Made by a program: the position numbers and the translations under genes. Source: DAIOEK01 sp964648485 (GTDB lineage Bacteria; Chloroflexota; Anaerolineae; Anaerolineales; Anaerolineaceae). Taken from it: a stretch of 42,546 bases of DNA. Position 1 is the first letter of the stretch, and every line of letters starts with the position of its first letter. A model generated the notes under the pieces. The model was not told the origin of the DNA. It saw only the letters and a program-made list of their open reading frames with translations, and did not search any database. The DNA lies in assembly GCA_964648485.1 (NCBI GenBank), contig CAZYOF010000024.1, positions 1 through 42,546 on the forward strand. Direction: 5' to 3'. Positions 16,450-24,676 of the stretch are shown in pieces.

Positions 16450-16818
16450 ATGCCCGTATATGAGTATATCTGCCTGCACTGTGGAAAAAAATTTTCAAAA
16501 TTCATCAGTTATCAAGATTATGGCGCAATTCGGGTTTCTTGCAGCCACTGTGACAGTGAAAATGTACAACGGAAAATAAACCGAGTGCGCGTTGCCCGTT
16601 CTGATGATAGCCGGCTCGATCAATTCCCGGAAACGGATATGGCTGGTATGGAGAATGATCCGGTAAGTATGGGCAGGATGATGCGAAAAATGAGTGAAGA
16701 AATGGGCGAAAAAATGCCGGATGAATTTAATGAGGTGGTTCATCGGCTGGAAAAAGGTGAATCCCCGGAGACGATCGAAAAATCCATGCCCGATTTAGGC
16801 ACCGGATTAGATGAATGA
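16450..16818 (+). CDS. FmdB-type zinc-ribbon protein
   Basis: A small putative regulatory protein of the FmdB family. It opens MPVYEYICLHCGKKFSKF and carries two CxxC knuckles (CLHC and CSHC), the expected zinc site. The second half is acidic and Met-rich, with a helix-prone stretch DPVSMGRMMRKMSEEMGEK. Family members are widespread and their role is not settled; formamidase/amidase control was the original proposal. GGAGG at 16441 fixes the start. It converges on the HEWIH protein gene, ending 2 nt before it. Confidence 0.85.
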   Translation: MPVYEYICLHCGKKFSKFISYQDYGAIRVSCSHCDSENVQRKINRVRVARSDDSRLDQFPETDMAGMENDPVSMGRMMRKMSEEMGEKMPDEFNEVVHRLEKGESPETIEKSMPDLGTGLDE

Positions 16819-16819
16819 T

Positions 16820-18100
16820 TTATTGCTTATTCGCCAATTCTTTTTGAAGCTGCTCAAAAGTAGACATCCGAGAAATTTTCTTTAGAAACTCTGCCAGGTT
16901 TTTAGAATCTGCTCTTAACTGACGAACTGCGGGTCCTACCGGGTCTTTCCCGGCTGCTCCGCGGGGAGAATCGGCGTATGCTCCATGGAAGGCAAAATAT
17001 GCCTGGTTCAATTTGCGGATTACATAGCCATTCTGCCAGAATAATTCTCTGCGTTCATCCATATATTTCTCTGCTTCAGTGATTTTTCCATCAGCCAGCA
17101 GCTCATCTACTTTTATTCTGGTCTTGTGCATTTCTGCCCGAAAATCGAAGACGGGAGGTTCGCTTTCATTTTCCGGTTTTTCTGTTTCATCAGGCAATAA
17201 GATGGGATCAGGCTCTGGCGCATACTCAGGATAATATTTTACGAGTAAGGCGTATCTAATTTCTTTCCCCGCCATATTGGCAGTGGTTTCATTCATGGTT
17301 CTGGTTTCTGGAGAGGTGTCGTAATTCAAACCGAGTGGTGTGATCTGAAGATAATTATGGATCCATTCATGGGCAATTACTTCTGACAGCCAGACAATAT
17401 CGGAAGTTTCTTCCACCATTGTCGGATAGGTCCCCACACCTCCAATCTGCTCGACCAGCGCAGATACCCCCATTTCACTGCTTACCTTGTTTTCCAGCTC
17501 TATTGCCTGCGCTAATGTCAAAGACGTTTGAAGGGAAATATTTGCATCCTGCCGGATGACTTCACGAGGCGAAATGATCAATGCTTGAGGTAACGGAGTA
17601 GCATGATACCGGACTGGAGGCATCGGTACACCCAGGGCAGACAAACCCAACTCATCGATGATTTCTGAAAGCTGATGCTGAAGTATTGATTCCGCCATAG
17701 TGGCAATCAAATTCAGCTCTTCCTCTACCTGTGAAAGTTGGCGGTTCTGATTTAAAGCGGTTTCTGCAGGATTTTGATCTGAAGGATTCGCATAAATATC
17801 TTTTATTTCATTGGTTAACTGTTTCTTCTGGCGAATCAGGTCTACGTAATTCAGGACTATGCTTTTTTGTTTTTCCAGGGGCAAATAATCTTCTACCCCC
17901 AGCACATCTGCTTTTGATTTCTGAAATAATGCATTCAGCGTCCAGGTACCATAATCAAATTCCATCCCACTGGTAAATAACCTTACCCGGTCAGCTGATG
18001 ATTGAAGCATGGGTACACTTTGATAGCTAATCATCGCAATCGCAACGCAAGTTATGATGCTTCTCAGTATGCCTGACCATTTAGATCTCTTGATGTTCAT
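16820..18100 (-). CDS. Membrane-anchored HEWIH metalloprotease, unknown family
   Basis: I do not recognise the family with confidence. Residues 10-28 form one membrane anchor or uncleaved signal. The helical middle (about 80-150) is Gln/Glu-rich. HEWIH at 244-248 is a canonical HExxH zinc motif. The segment NETTANMAG at 270-278 could supply the third zinc ligand, E271, in gluzincin spacing. After a Pro/Glu-rich linker (about 288-312), a C-terminal helical part ends FAFHGAYADSPRGAAGKDPVG... and recalls the tail of DUF2265-type putative aminopeptidases. The active site would face outside the cell. It appears monocistronic, with no clear promoter motif. Confidence 0.7.
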   Translation of the reverse strand: MNIKRSKWSGILRSIITCVAIAMISYQSVPMLQSSADRVRLFTSGMEFDYGTWTLNALFQKSKADVLGVEDYLPLEKQKSIVLNYVDLIRQKKQLTNEIKDIYANPSDQNPAETALNQNRQLSQVEEELNLIATMAESILQHQLSEIIDELGLSALGVPMPPVRYHATPLPQALIISPREVIRQDANISLQTSLTLAQAIELENKVSSEMGVSALVEQIGGVGTYPTMVEETSDIVWLSEVIAHEWIHNYLQITPLGLNYDTSPETRTMNETTANMAGKEIRYALLVKYYPEYAPEPDPILLPDETEKPENESEPPVFDFRAEMHKTRIKVDELLADGKITEAEKYMDERRELFWQNGYVIRKLNQAYFAFHGAYADSPRGAAGKDPVGPAVRQLRADSKNLAEFLKKISRMSTFEQLQKELANKQ

Positions 18101-18207
18101 ACCGTGTAATCCTGTTATCAGTATGCCAAATATGGATTAGAAGAAGTTAAAAAAGTACAACCGGGGAACGCCTCCAGCGTATATATTTGGGAAGGAATTT
18201 ACACAAA

Positions 18208-18222
18208 CTTCATACTATGAAG
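18208..18222. promoter_or_regulatory. Perfect palindrome 1, possible operator
   Basis: CTTCATACTATGAAG: two 7-nt arms around a single C. It lies about 87 nt before the membrane-fusion-protein start. Confidence 0.45.
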
Positions 18223-18239
18223 ATAAAAAATATAACAAA

Positions 18240-18255
18240 GATGATTATAATCATC
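18240..18255. promoter_or_regulatory. Perfect palindrome 2, possible operator
   Basis: GATGATTATAATCATC, a 16-bp perfect palindrome 17 bp downstream of palindrome 1. Its centre could double as a -10 element (TATAAT). Nothing else is evident in the 208-nt gap 18101-18308 between the divergent genes. Confidence 0.45.
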
Positions 18256-18308
18256 ATCTAGTTAGGTTTCCTAATCAATTTGAGAATACTTAAGAAAAAG
18301 GTGTAATT

Positions 18309-19718
18309 ATGAAAAAGAAGTGGTGGATCGTCATTGGTGCTGTTGCACTCATCGGAATTATTGTTTACGTGGTGTTGTCTTCTCAAGCCAAGGCAGCCCA
18401 GATGATGTCTAATTACCAGACAGAAAAACTGACCAAAGGCACATTTACCGCTTCGGTGGGGGCTACAGGAACTGTCCATTCCAATCAATCTGCCATTCTT
18501 CCATGGCAGACCAGTGGAACAGTTTCGAAGGTGAATGTGGAAGTGGATCAAGTCATTAAAGCAGGTGATACTCTTGCCGAATTGAAAAACGATTCAATGC
18601 CGGCAAATGTTATCAATGCTTATGTTGAGCTGGTAAACGCACAACGCGATTTAGACGATTTGCTTAAATCCAACCTGCCCGCCGCTCAGGCATTTCAGGC
18701 GGTAGCTGATGCGCAGAAAGCTCTTGAAGATGCACAGGATAAAGTGGCAAGCTATGAATATAAACGGGGAACTGCCGAAGATGAACGGTACTGGAAATCA
18801 CAGGTTGTTCTGGCTCAAGAGCAGGTGGATTGGGCAGAAAGGCTTTATAAACGGACTCTAAACCTTTCTCCGGCTAATCCGAAGCGGGCACAGGCAGAAA
18901 CCAACCTGTACAACGCCAGACAAAATTTACAGAATAAGCAGGCGACCCTCAATTGGTTCACCAGCAAGCCTTCAGATATTGATTACGATGTTGATATGGC
19001 TGCTTTTGAAGTTGCAAAGCAAAAATTGGAAGATGCCAACCGCGAGTGGGAGAGACTGAAAGACGGACCCGATAAGGATGATATTGCTGCAGCGGAAGCT
19101 CGCGTAACGGCAGCTCAGGCTACCATCAATATGGCAAAGATTGAAGCTCCATTTAACGGAACCGTAACAGAAGTTTATTCAAAACCCGGTGATACAGTGA
19201 CTGCAGGTACACAGGCATTCAGAATAGATGACCTATCCAGATTGCTGATTGACGTCGAGATCAGTGAGGTTGATATTAACCAAGTTGAAATTGGTCAACC
19301 GGTAAGCATCAGCTTTGACGCCATTTCAGGAAAGACCTATAACGGTATTGTGAAAGAGGTAGCCAGAGTCGGCACGATTACAAGTGGGGTCGTCAATTTC
19401 ATGGTGACTGTTGAGTTATCAGATGCTGACGGAAAAGTGCTTCCACAAATGACTGCCGGTGTTACGATCACAACGATTGAGCTGGACAATGTGATTCTGA
19501 TCCCCAACCGGGCTGTAAGGATGGTAGATGGCAACCGGGTGGTCTTCGTGTTACGGGATAATGTACCCACTTCAATTCAAGTAGGATTGGGATCATCCAA
19601 TGGTACTTATAGCGAATTGCGGTCAGGTGATCTAAATATTGGTGATGCTATCATTCTCAATCCTGGTCCTGAACTTACCTCTGGTCCGGGAGGAATGTTC
19701 ATGATGGGAGGCAGATAA
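18309..19718 (+). CDS. MacA/HlyD-type membrane fusion protein
   Basis: Links the exporter permease to the outside. It has an N-terminal membrane anchor (WWIVIGAVALIGIIVYVVL), then the first half of a lipoyl-type domain (GTVSKVNVEVDQVIKAGDTLAEL). A long coiled-coil hairpin rich in Ala/Gln/Glu spans about residues 105-265. The second lipoyl half follows (APFNGTVTEVYSKPGDTV), then a beta-barrel and membrane-proximal domain to a Gly/Met-rich end. In a monoderm such proteins act without an outer-membrane duct. AAGG precedes the ATG. The ATPase gene follows after 4 nt. Confidence 0.9.
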   Translation: MKKKWWIVIGAVALIGIIVYVVLSSQAKAAQMMSNYQTEKLTKGTFTASVGATGTVHSNQSAILPWQTSGTVSKVNVEVDQVIKAGDTLAELKNDSMPANVINAYVELVNAQRDLDDLLKSNLPAAQAFQAVADAQKALEDAQDKVASYEYKRGTAEDERYWKSQVVLAQEQVDWAERLYKRTLNLSPANPKRAQAETNLYNARQNLQNKQATLNWFTSKPSDIDYDVDMAAFEVAKQKLEDANREWERLKDGPDKDDIAAAEARVTAAQATINMAKIEAPFNGTVTEVYSKPGDTVTAGTQAFRIDDLSRLLIDVEISEVDINQVEIGQPVSISFDAISGKTYNGIVKEVARVGTITSGVVNFMVTVELSDADGKVLPQMTAGVTITTIELDNVILIPNRAVRMVDGNRVVFVLRDNVPTSIQVGLGSSNGTYSELRSGDLNIGDAIILNPGPELTSGPGGMFMMGGR

Positions 19719-19722
19719 TTCA

Positions 19723-20403
19723 ATGAAAGATTGCGTTATTTCAGCTTCCCGGCTGACAAAGATTTACAAAATGGGAGAGGTTGAGGTTAGAGCTCTCGAT
19801 GGAGTGGATATCTGCATTGAACGCGGAGAAATTGTATCCATCATGGGACCTTCCGGTTCAGGGAAATCTACCCTCATGAATATTCTCGGTTGCCTGGATT
19901 ATCCTACTTCCGGTGAATATTACCTGGATGGAGAACCCGTAGCAGATTTACGGGACGATCAGCTGGCTTCCATCAGAAACAGAAAAGTTGGCTTTATTTT
20001 TCAAAACTTTAATCTTCTACCCCGTGCAACTGCACTGGGAAATGTTGAGCTGCCCATGCGTTATGCCGGAACAGGCAAAGACAGAATTGACAGGGCAAAA
20101 GAAGCATTAGCCCTGGTTGGTTTGGGTGAAAGAATTAAACACCGCCCGGCAGAGCTCTCAGGTGGTCAGCAGCAACGGGTAGCCATCGCCCGCGCGCTGG
20201 TCAATGATCCAGCCATTATTATGGCAGATGAGCCTACCGGAAATCTGGACTCACGATCTGGCAAGGAAATTATGGAATTGCTGTTGAAATTGAACAGTGA
20301 ACGTGGAACAACACTGATTATTGTGACCCATGATCCGAATGTAGCTGCCCAGACGAAGCGAATTATCCGCTTGAAGGATGGATTAGTGGAGGCTGCATCA
20401 TGA
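19723..20403 (+). CDS. MacB/LolD-type ABC ATPase
   Basis: Energy subunit of the exporter. It has Walker A GPSGSGKST, Q-loop FQNFNLLPR, signature LSGGQQQR, Walker B IIMADEPTGNLD and H-loop VTHD. The 226-residue length and the 'PTGNLDS' form are typical of the MacB/LolD/FtsE subgroup, which work as mechanotransmission machines rather than channels. It is separate from the permease, as in Gram-positive versions, and overlaps it by 4 nt (ATGA). Confidence 0.94.
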   Translation: MKDCVISASRLTKIYKMGEVEVRALDGVDICIERGEIVSIMGPSGSGKSTLMNILGCLDYPTSGEYYLDGEPVADLRDDQLASIRNRKVGFIFQNFNLLPRATALGNVELPMRYAGTGKDRIDRAKEALALVGLGERIKHRPAELSGGQQQRVAIARALVNDPAIIMADEPTGNLDSRSGKEIMELLLKLNSERGTTLIIVTHDPNVAAQTKRIIRLKDGLVEAAS

Positions 20404-21629
20404 ACCTTGGGCAGGCAATTTTAGAAGCATTGGAGAGCCTGATATCCAATAAAATGCGTTCAGGTTTAACCATTCTGGGCATTGTCATTGGCGTTGCTGC
20501 AGTGATCGCGATGCTATCCATCGGACAGGGAGCCCAGGAAACGATCACCGGATCGATCAGTGGAATTGGAACCAACCTCTTGTTTGTGTTCGAGGGCAAC
20601 CAGAATATCAGGATACAGAATCCCAAACCAATCACTCTTTCTGATATGCAGGCAATCGCTGATCCTTTTGCTGCTCCCAATGTACAGGATGTTTCCGCGG
20701 TGATTCAGGGTTCTGTGGATGTAACCTATGGCGGGGAAAAAACAACTACCTCGGTGCAAGGAATTACACCCAATTACCAGACGATGCGCAGCTATAACAC
20801 CACAGAGGGTGAGCTGATTAATGAAGAACACATCCTTTCACGGGCATCCGTTGCAGTGCTGGGAGCCGGAATCGCTGAAAAGCTGTTCGGGCGTGTTGAT
20901 GGGATCGTTGGCGAAACCATCCGCATCGATGGTCATCCATTTCGTGTGCTAGGTGTGCTGGAGAAAAAGGGCGGCAGCGCATTTGGCGGTGAAGACGATC
21001 TGATTATGGTGCCTTTTGATACCGCAGGTACTCGCCTGATTAGAAAAAGGAATACCGAAGAGATCGATTTACTGCTTGTTCAATCTACCAGCGCTGATAC
21101 AGTTAAACTCGCCTCTGATGAAGTTTCAAATATTCTCCGTACACGGCATATGACCCGAATTGGTGAGGATGATTTTACGGTGTTTTCTCAGGATGATATC
21201 GTAAATACTGCAAAGACGATCACCGGAGTTCTAACCATCTTCCTGGGTGGGATCGCTGGAATTTCTTTACTGGTAGGCGGAATTGGCATTATGAATATTA
21301 TGCTGGTCTCCGTCACTGAGCGGACCCGAGAAATTGGCTTACGCAAAGCCCTGGGTGCACGAAGGAGGGATATTCTTATTCAGTTCCTGACTGAATCCTC
21401 CCTGTTGTCCATGTTCGGCGGCATTATCGGAATTCTGCTGGGTATACTTATTGGCGTCGTGGTAGGGCAGATTGCCGCTGCCAGCGGTACACCGATCAAT
21501 CCCAAAGTCGGCTTAGACTCGATATTGCTGGCAACAATTTTCTCGACGGCTGTGGGTTTGTTCTTTGGGCTGTATCCAGCCAATCGAGCAGCCAGCCTGG
21601 TACCGGTTGAAGCTTTGCGCTACGAATAA
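20400..21629 (+). CDS. MacB-type ABC permease (FtsX family)
   Basis: Membrane subunit of the exporter. The N-terminal amphipathic part and first helix (SGLTILGIVIGVAAVIAML) precede an extracellular MacB_PCD domain of about 220 residues (QGITPNYQTMRSY, LFGRVDGIVGETIRIDG). Three C-terminal FtsX-type helices follow, with the conserved coupling loop SVTERTREIGLRKALGARRRDI. Substrate is unknown; relatives export peptides, lipids or antibiotics. A strong hairpin ends the operon. Confidence 0.93.
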   Translation: MNLGQAILEALESLISNKMRSGLTILGIVIGVAAVIAMLSIGQGAQETITGSISGIGTNLLFVFEGNQNIRIQNPKPITLSDMQAIADPFAAPNVQDVSAVIQGSVDVTYGGEKTTTSVQGITPNYQTMRSYNTTEGELINEEHILSRASVAVLGAGIAEKLFGRVDGIVGETIRIDGHPFRVLGVLEKKGGSAFGGEDDLIMVPFDTAGTRLIRKRNTEEIDLLLVQSTSADTVKLASDEVSNILRTRHMTRIGEDDFTVFSQDDIVNTAKTITGVLTIFLGGIAGISLLVGGIGIMNIMLVSVTERTREIGLRKALGARRRDILIQFLTESSLLSMFGGIIGILLGILIGVVVGQIAAASGTPINPKVGLDSILLATIFSTAVGLFFGLYPANRAASLVPVEALRYE

Positions 21630-21649
21630 TCTGAATATTTGTGTAAACA

Positions 21650-21686
21650 ACCAGCCGCTGATTAATCAGCGGCTGGTCTTCTATTT
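21650..21686 (+). terminator. Intrinsic terminator of the MacAB operon
   Basis: A 12-bp perfect stem (21650-21661 with 21666-21677) and TTAA loop, followed by CTTCTATTT. Confidence 0.82.
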
Positions 21687-21702
21687 AACTATCAGATAAT
21701 CG

Positions 21703-21730
21703 TGTACAATTCACTTATATCTCATATTAA
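21703..21730 (+). promoter_or_regulatory. Possible promoter of the dehydrogenase gene
   Basis: TGTACA (21703-21708), 16 nt, TATTAA (21725-21730); each box matches the consensus at four of six positions. It is about 27 nt before the start codon. Confidence 0.35.
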
Positions 21731-21756
21731 CTATTTGAAAAAAAATAGGAGGATCT

Positions 21757-22698
21757 ATGGGTTCTTGGAAAGTCTTGCTCACCGATGGGTTAGAGTCTAA
21801 TGGTCAGGAAATCCTCAGAAACATTGCTCAAGTGGATGATCGTCCAGGAATCTCTGCGGATGAGCTTTTGACTGTCATTGGCGATTATGATGCCTTAATT
21901 GTCCGCGGACGCACAAAAGTGACGGCTGCTGTATTTGAAGCAGGGAAAAAGTTGAAAGTTGTTGGCAGAGCAGGGATTGGGGTGGATAACATTGATCTGG
22001 CTGCCGCCAAAGAAAAGAAGGTAACTGTTGTTAATTCCCCTCTGGCAACAACGGTTACTGTGGCAGAGTTGACACTGGGTTTAATGCTCGCTGCCGTAAG
22101 AGATCTGGCTCGCGCTGATAGATCGCTGAAAGAAGGAAAGTGGTTGAAGAAAGAATTTGAGGGAGCAGAACTTTCACAAAAAACTCTTGGCGTAATTGGC
22201 ATGGGCAGAATTGGCGCAGCGGTTGTAAAACGCGCAGCTGCTTTTGATATGAATGTGATCGGTTATGATCCGCTTATTCCTGCGAATGAAATCGCAGCAC
22301 GAGGGGCTGAACCGGTTTCACTTGATGATTTGCTCAAAAAATCAGACATGATTACCATGCATATCCCGCTGACTGCTGAAAGCAAGCATATCCTCAATGC
22401 CGATGCATTCTCGAAGATGAAGCAGGGAGTATATATCATCTGCGCTGCCCGTGGCGGAGTAATTGATGAAGCAGCGCTGTTAGATGCACTCAATTCCGGT
22501 AAGGTTGCCGGTGCCGCTCTGGATGTCTTTGCCACAGAACCACCCGGTCTCACCGATCTGGTTTCCCACCCGAAAGTAGTCTGCACTCCGCATATCGGTG
22601 CGCAAACCGTGGAAGCTCAAGCAAGAGCTGCTGAAGACATATCCAGCGAGATTGCCCGGGCATTACAAGGGGAAGATTTACGCTGGCGGGTCGCGTAA
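21757..22698 (+). CDS. D-3-phosphoglycerate-dehydrogenase-like 2-hydroxyacid dehydrogenase
   Basis: NAD-dependent oxidation of 3-phosphoglycerate (first step of serine synthesis) or of a related 2-hydroxyacid. The substrate/cofactor strand GRAGIGVDNID precedes the Rossmann motif GVIGMGRIG. The catalytic residues are R232 (AARGG), E261 (ATEPP) and H279 (TPHIGAQT). At 313 residues it lacks the C-terminal regulatory domains of long SerA, as in the short-type enzymes. serC and serB are not nearby, so the assignment to serine synthesis is an inference. AGGAGG lies just before the ATG. It is followed after 14 nt by the carboxypeptidase gene. Confidence 0.85.
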   Translation: MGSWKVLLTDGLESNGQEILRNIAQVDDRPGISADELLTVIGDYDALIVRGRTKVTAAVFEAGKKLKVVGRAGIGVDNIDLAAAKEKKVTVVNSPLATTVTVAELTLGLMLAAVRDLARADRSLKEGKWLKKEFEGAELSQKTLGVIGMGRIGAAVVKRAAAFDMNVIGYDPLIPANEIAARGAEPVSLDDLLKKSDMITMHIPLTAESKHILNADAFSKMKQGVYIICAARGGVIDEAALLDALNSGKVAGAALDVFATEPPGLTDLVSHPKVVCTPHIGAQTVEAQARAAEDISSEIARALQGEDLRWRVA

Positions 22699-22712
22699 TT
22701 TATGGAGAAAAT

Positions 22713-24215
22713 ATGGAAGAAAAGATTGCACAACTAAAACTACTTCTGAATGAAATTTCTGATCTTGGCGGAGCTCAGGCTGTATTAGGGTGGGATCAAC
22801 AGACCTACATGCCACCCGGTGGAGCAGAAGCCCGGGGAGAACAGTTATCAACTCTGGCAAAAATCACCCACGAAAAATTCGTTAGCGATGAGATTGGTTC
22901 TCTCCTCGTGGATCTTGTCTCTTACGCTGATAAACTTGATCCTGATTCTGATGACGCCCGATTGATCCATGTGACCAACCGGGAATTTAAGAAACAAAAA
23001 AATGTATCATCGGAGTGGGTGGCGGAATTTGCCCAGATCATAGCGATAGGACAGGAAGCCTGGGTAACTGCCAGATCTGAGTCTAAGTTCTCAATTTTTC
23101 AACCTCACCTGGAAAAAATTGTTGAATTACGCCGGCAGTATGCTGACTTCTTTAAGCCCTACGAGCACATCTATGATCCTTTGCTGGATGATTATGAACC
23201 CGGCTTGAAAACAAAAGAAGTGCAAGAGATTTTTGCCAAACTCAGAACTGAACAAGTAGCTCTGATCAAGGCGATTTCTGAAAAACCTCAGGTGGATGAT
23301 TCCTTCCTGAAGGTTACACTTGATGAACAAAAACAATGGGATTTTGGTGTGGAAGTAATCACCCGTTTTGGCTACGATTGGAAGCGCGGCAGGCAGGATA
23401 AAGCAGCGCATCCTTTTACAACCAGTTTTGGTTCAGATGATGTTCGTATCACTACACGATTCTTACCCAATAGCGGTTCTTCTGCACTATTCTCAACCAT
23501 GCACGAATGTGGTCATGCCCTCTATGAGCAAGGAATTAACCCTGCTCTGCGAAGAACCCTGTTGATGAACGGCGCGTCCATGGCGCTGCACGAGTCTCAA
23601 TCCCGCATGTGGGAGAACCTGGTCGGACGATCCAAAGAATTCTGGACTTGTTTCTATGGCAGGTTCCAGAACCTTTTCAGTGACATTTTGGGAACTGTCA
23701 GTTTAGAGGATTTCTACCGAGGGATTAATAAAGTTGAACCTTCATTAATTCGGGTTGAATCAGATGAAGCTACATATAACCTTCATATCATGCTCAGAAT
23801 GGAGTTGGAGATTGCTTTGATGGAAGGCGCGCTTGCAGTAAAGGATTTGCCCGAAGCCTGGAATAGCAAGATGAAGGATTACCTGGGCGTAGTTCCACCC
23901 GATGACGCACAGGGAGTATTACAAGATATCCATTGGAGTGGCGGGAGCATGGGATATTTCCCGACTTATGCCCTTGGCAATCTGGTATCAGTGCAGCTCT
24001 GGGAGAAAATCCGTGAGGATATACCCGCACTAGATTCCCAAATTCGCAATGGCGAATTTGCCGCCCTGCTCGCCTGGCTTCGCGAAAAGGTCCATACCCA
24101 TGGTATGAAATTTGATCCACAGGATATGGTTAAACGGATTACTGGCTCTACCATCACGCCTGAACCATATCTCCGGTATCTCAATCAGAAATATAGCGAG
24201 ATATACAGATTGTGA
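22713..24215 (+). CDS. M32 (Taq-type) carboxypeptidase
   Basis: Zinc-dependent release of C-terminal residues from cytoplasmic peptides. The M32 hallmarks are present: GWDQQTYMPPGGAEARG near the start, HECGH at 264-268 (zinc ligands H264 and H268, catalytic E265) and HESQSRMWEN from H293, where E294 is the third ligand. Later family segments are RVESDEATYNLHI and GYFPTYALGN. Its length of 500 residues is typical. It could process peptides brought in by the nearby importer, although they are not in one operon. Confidence 0.95.
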   Translation: MEEKIAQLKLLLNEISDLGGAQAVLGWDQQTYMPPGGAEARGEQLSTLAKITHEKFVSDEIGSLLVDLVSYADKLDPDSDDARLIHVTNREFKKQKNVSSEWVAEFAQIIAIGQEAWVTARSESKFSIFQPHLEKIVELRRQYADFFKPYEHIYDPLLDDYEPGLKTKEVQEIFAKLRTEQVALIKAISEKPQVDDSFLKVTLDEQKQWDFGVEVITRFGYDWKRGRQDKAAHPFTTSFGSDDVRITTRFLPNSGSSALFSTMHECGHALYEQGINPALRRTLLMNGASMALHESQSRMWENLVGRSKEFWTCFYGRFQNLFSDILGTVSLEDFYRGINKVEPSLIRVESDEATYNLHIMLRMELEIALMEGALAVKDLPEAWNSKMKDYLGVVPPDDAQGVLQDIHWSGGSMGYFPTYALGNLVSVQLWEKIREDIPALDSQIRNGEFAALLAWLREKVHTHGMKFDPQDMVKRITGSTITPEPYLRYLNQKYSEIYRL

Positions 24216-24223
24216 TATTCATT

Positions 24224-24263
24224 TCTACCCATGCAGGGAAGTAATAATTCCTGCATGGGTAGA
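24224..24263 (+). terminator. Strong hairpin after the carboxypeptidase gene
   Basis: A 14-bp perfect stem (24224-24237 with 24250-24263) and a 12-nt loop, but no T run follows. It is probably a terminator or 3'-end stabiliser. Confidence 0.5.
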
Positions 24264-24294
24264 TTCATAACAGACATATCATCATCCTTTTCTC

Positions 24295-24666
24295 ATGACC
24301 AGAATTCTCTTTGCCGACGATAACGAAAATACCCTGAACCTGATGGGACAGGCTGCAACTTTGCTGGGGTACCAGGCGATCCTGGCAGAGACTGGCAAAG
24401 AAGTCATTCAGCTAATCAAAGAGAATAATCCGAACATTATCTTTCTCGATTTGTTGTTACCTGATCTGGATGGGATTACCTTACTCAAAAAAATAAAAGA
24501 AACTCCCGAAATCCAAGATATTCCTGTCATCATCCTTTCGGCAGGTGTGACTGCAGATGATGCTTCGGTATGCCGGAAATGCGGAGCAGCAGATTATATT
24601 CAAAAACCAATTCCGCTTCAAAAGCTTCAGGATGTGATTCAGAAATATTCTCCTGTGATTGAATGA
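24295..24666 (+). CDS. Receiver-only response regulator
   Basis: A stand-alone phosphoacceptor (REC) domain with no output domain. The acidic pair is at ADDN (D8-D9... region), the phosphorylation site is in IIFLDLLLPDLDG (about D52), the switch Ser is in ILSAG and the conserved Lys in IQKPI. The sequence resembles CheY-like or multi-step relay shuttles. No histidine kinase is adjacent. The downstream lipoprotein gene begins 10 nt later and is likely cotranscribed. No convincing Shine-Dalgarno sequence precedes the ATG. Confidence 0.9.
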   Translation: MTRILFADDNENTLNLMGQAATLLGYQAILAETGKEVIQLIKENNPNIIFLDLLLPDLDGITLLKKIKETPEIQDIPVIILSAGVTADDASVCRKCGAADYIQKPIPLQKLQDVIQKYSPVIE

Positions 24667-24676
24667 ATTAGCAGCT

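Noticed and set aside
21757..22698. Truncated SerA
   Set aside because: The missing ACT region is normal for short-type phosphoglycerate dehydrogenases; the catalytic domain is complete.
24659..24676. TTG start of the stalked lipoprotein
   Set aside because: It overlaps the response-regulator stop; the ATG at 24677 gives the better signal peptide.
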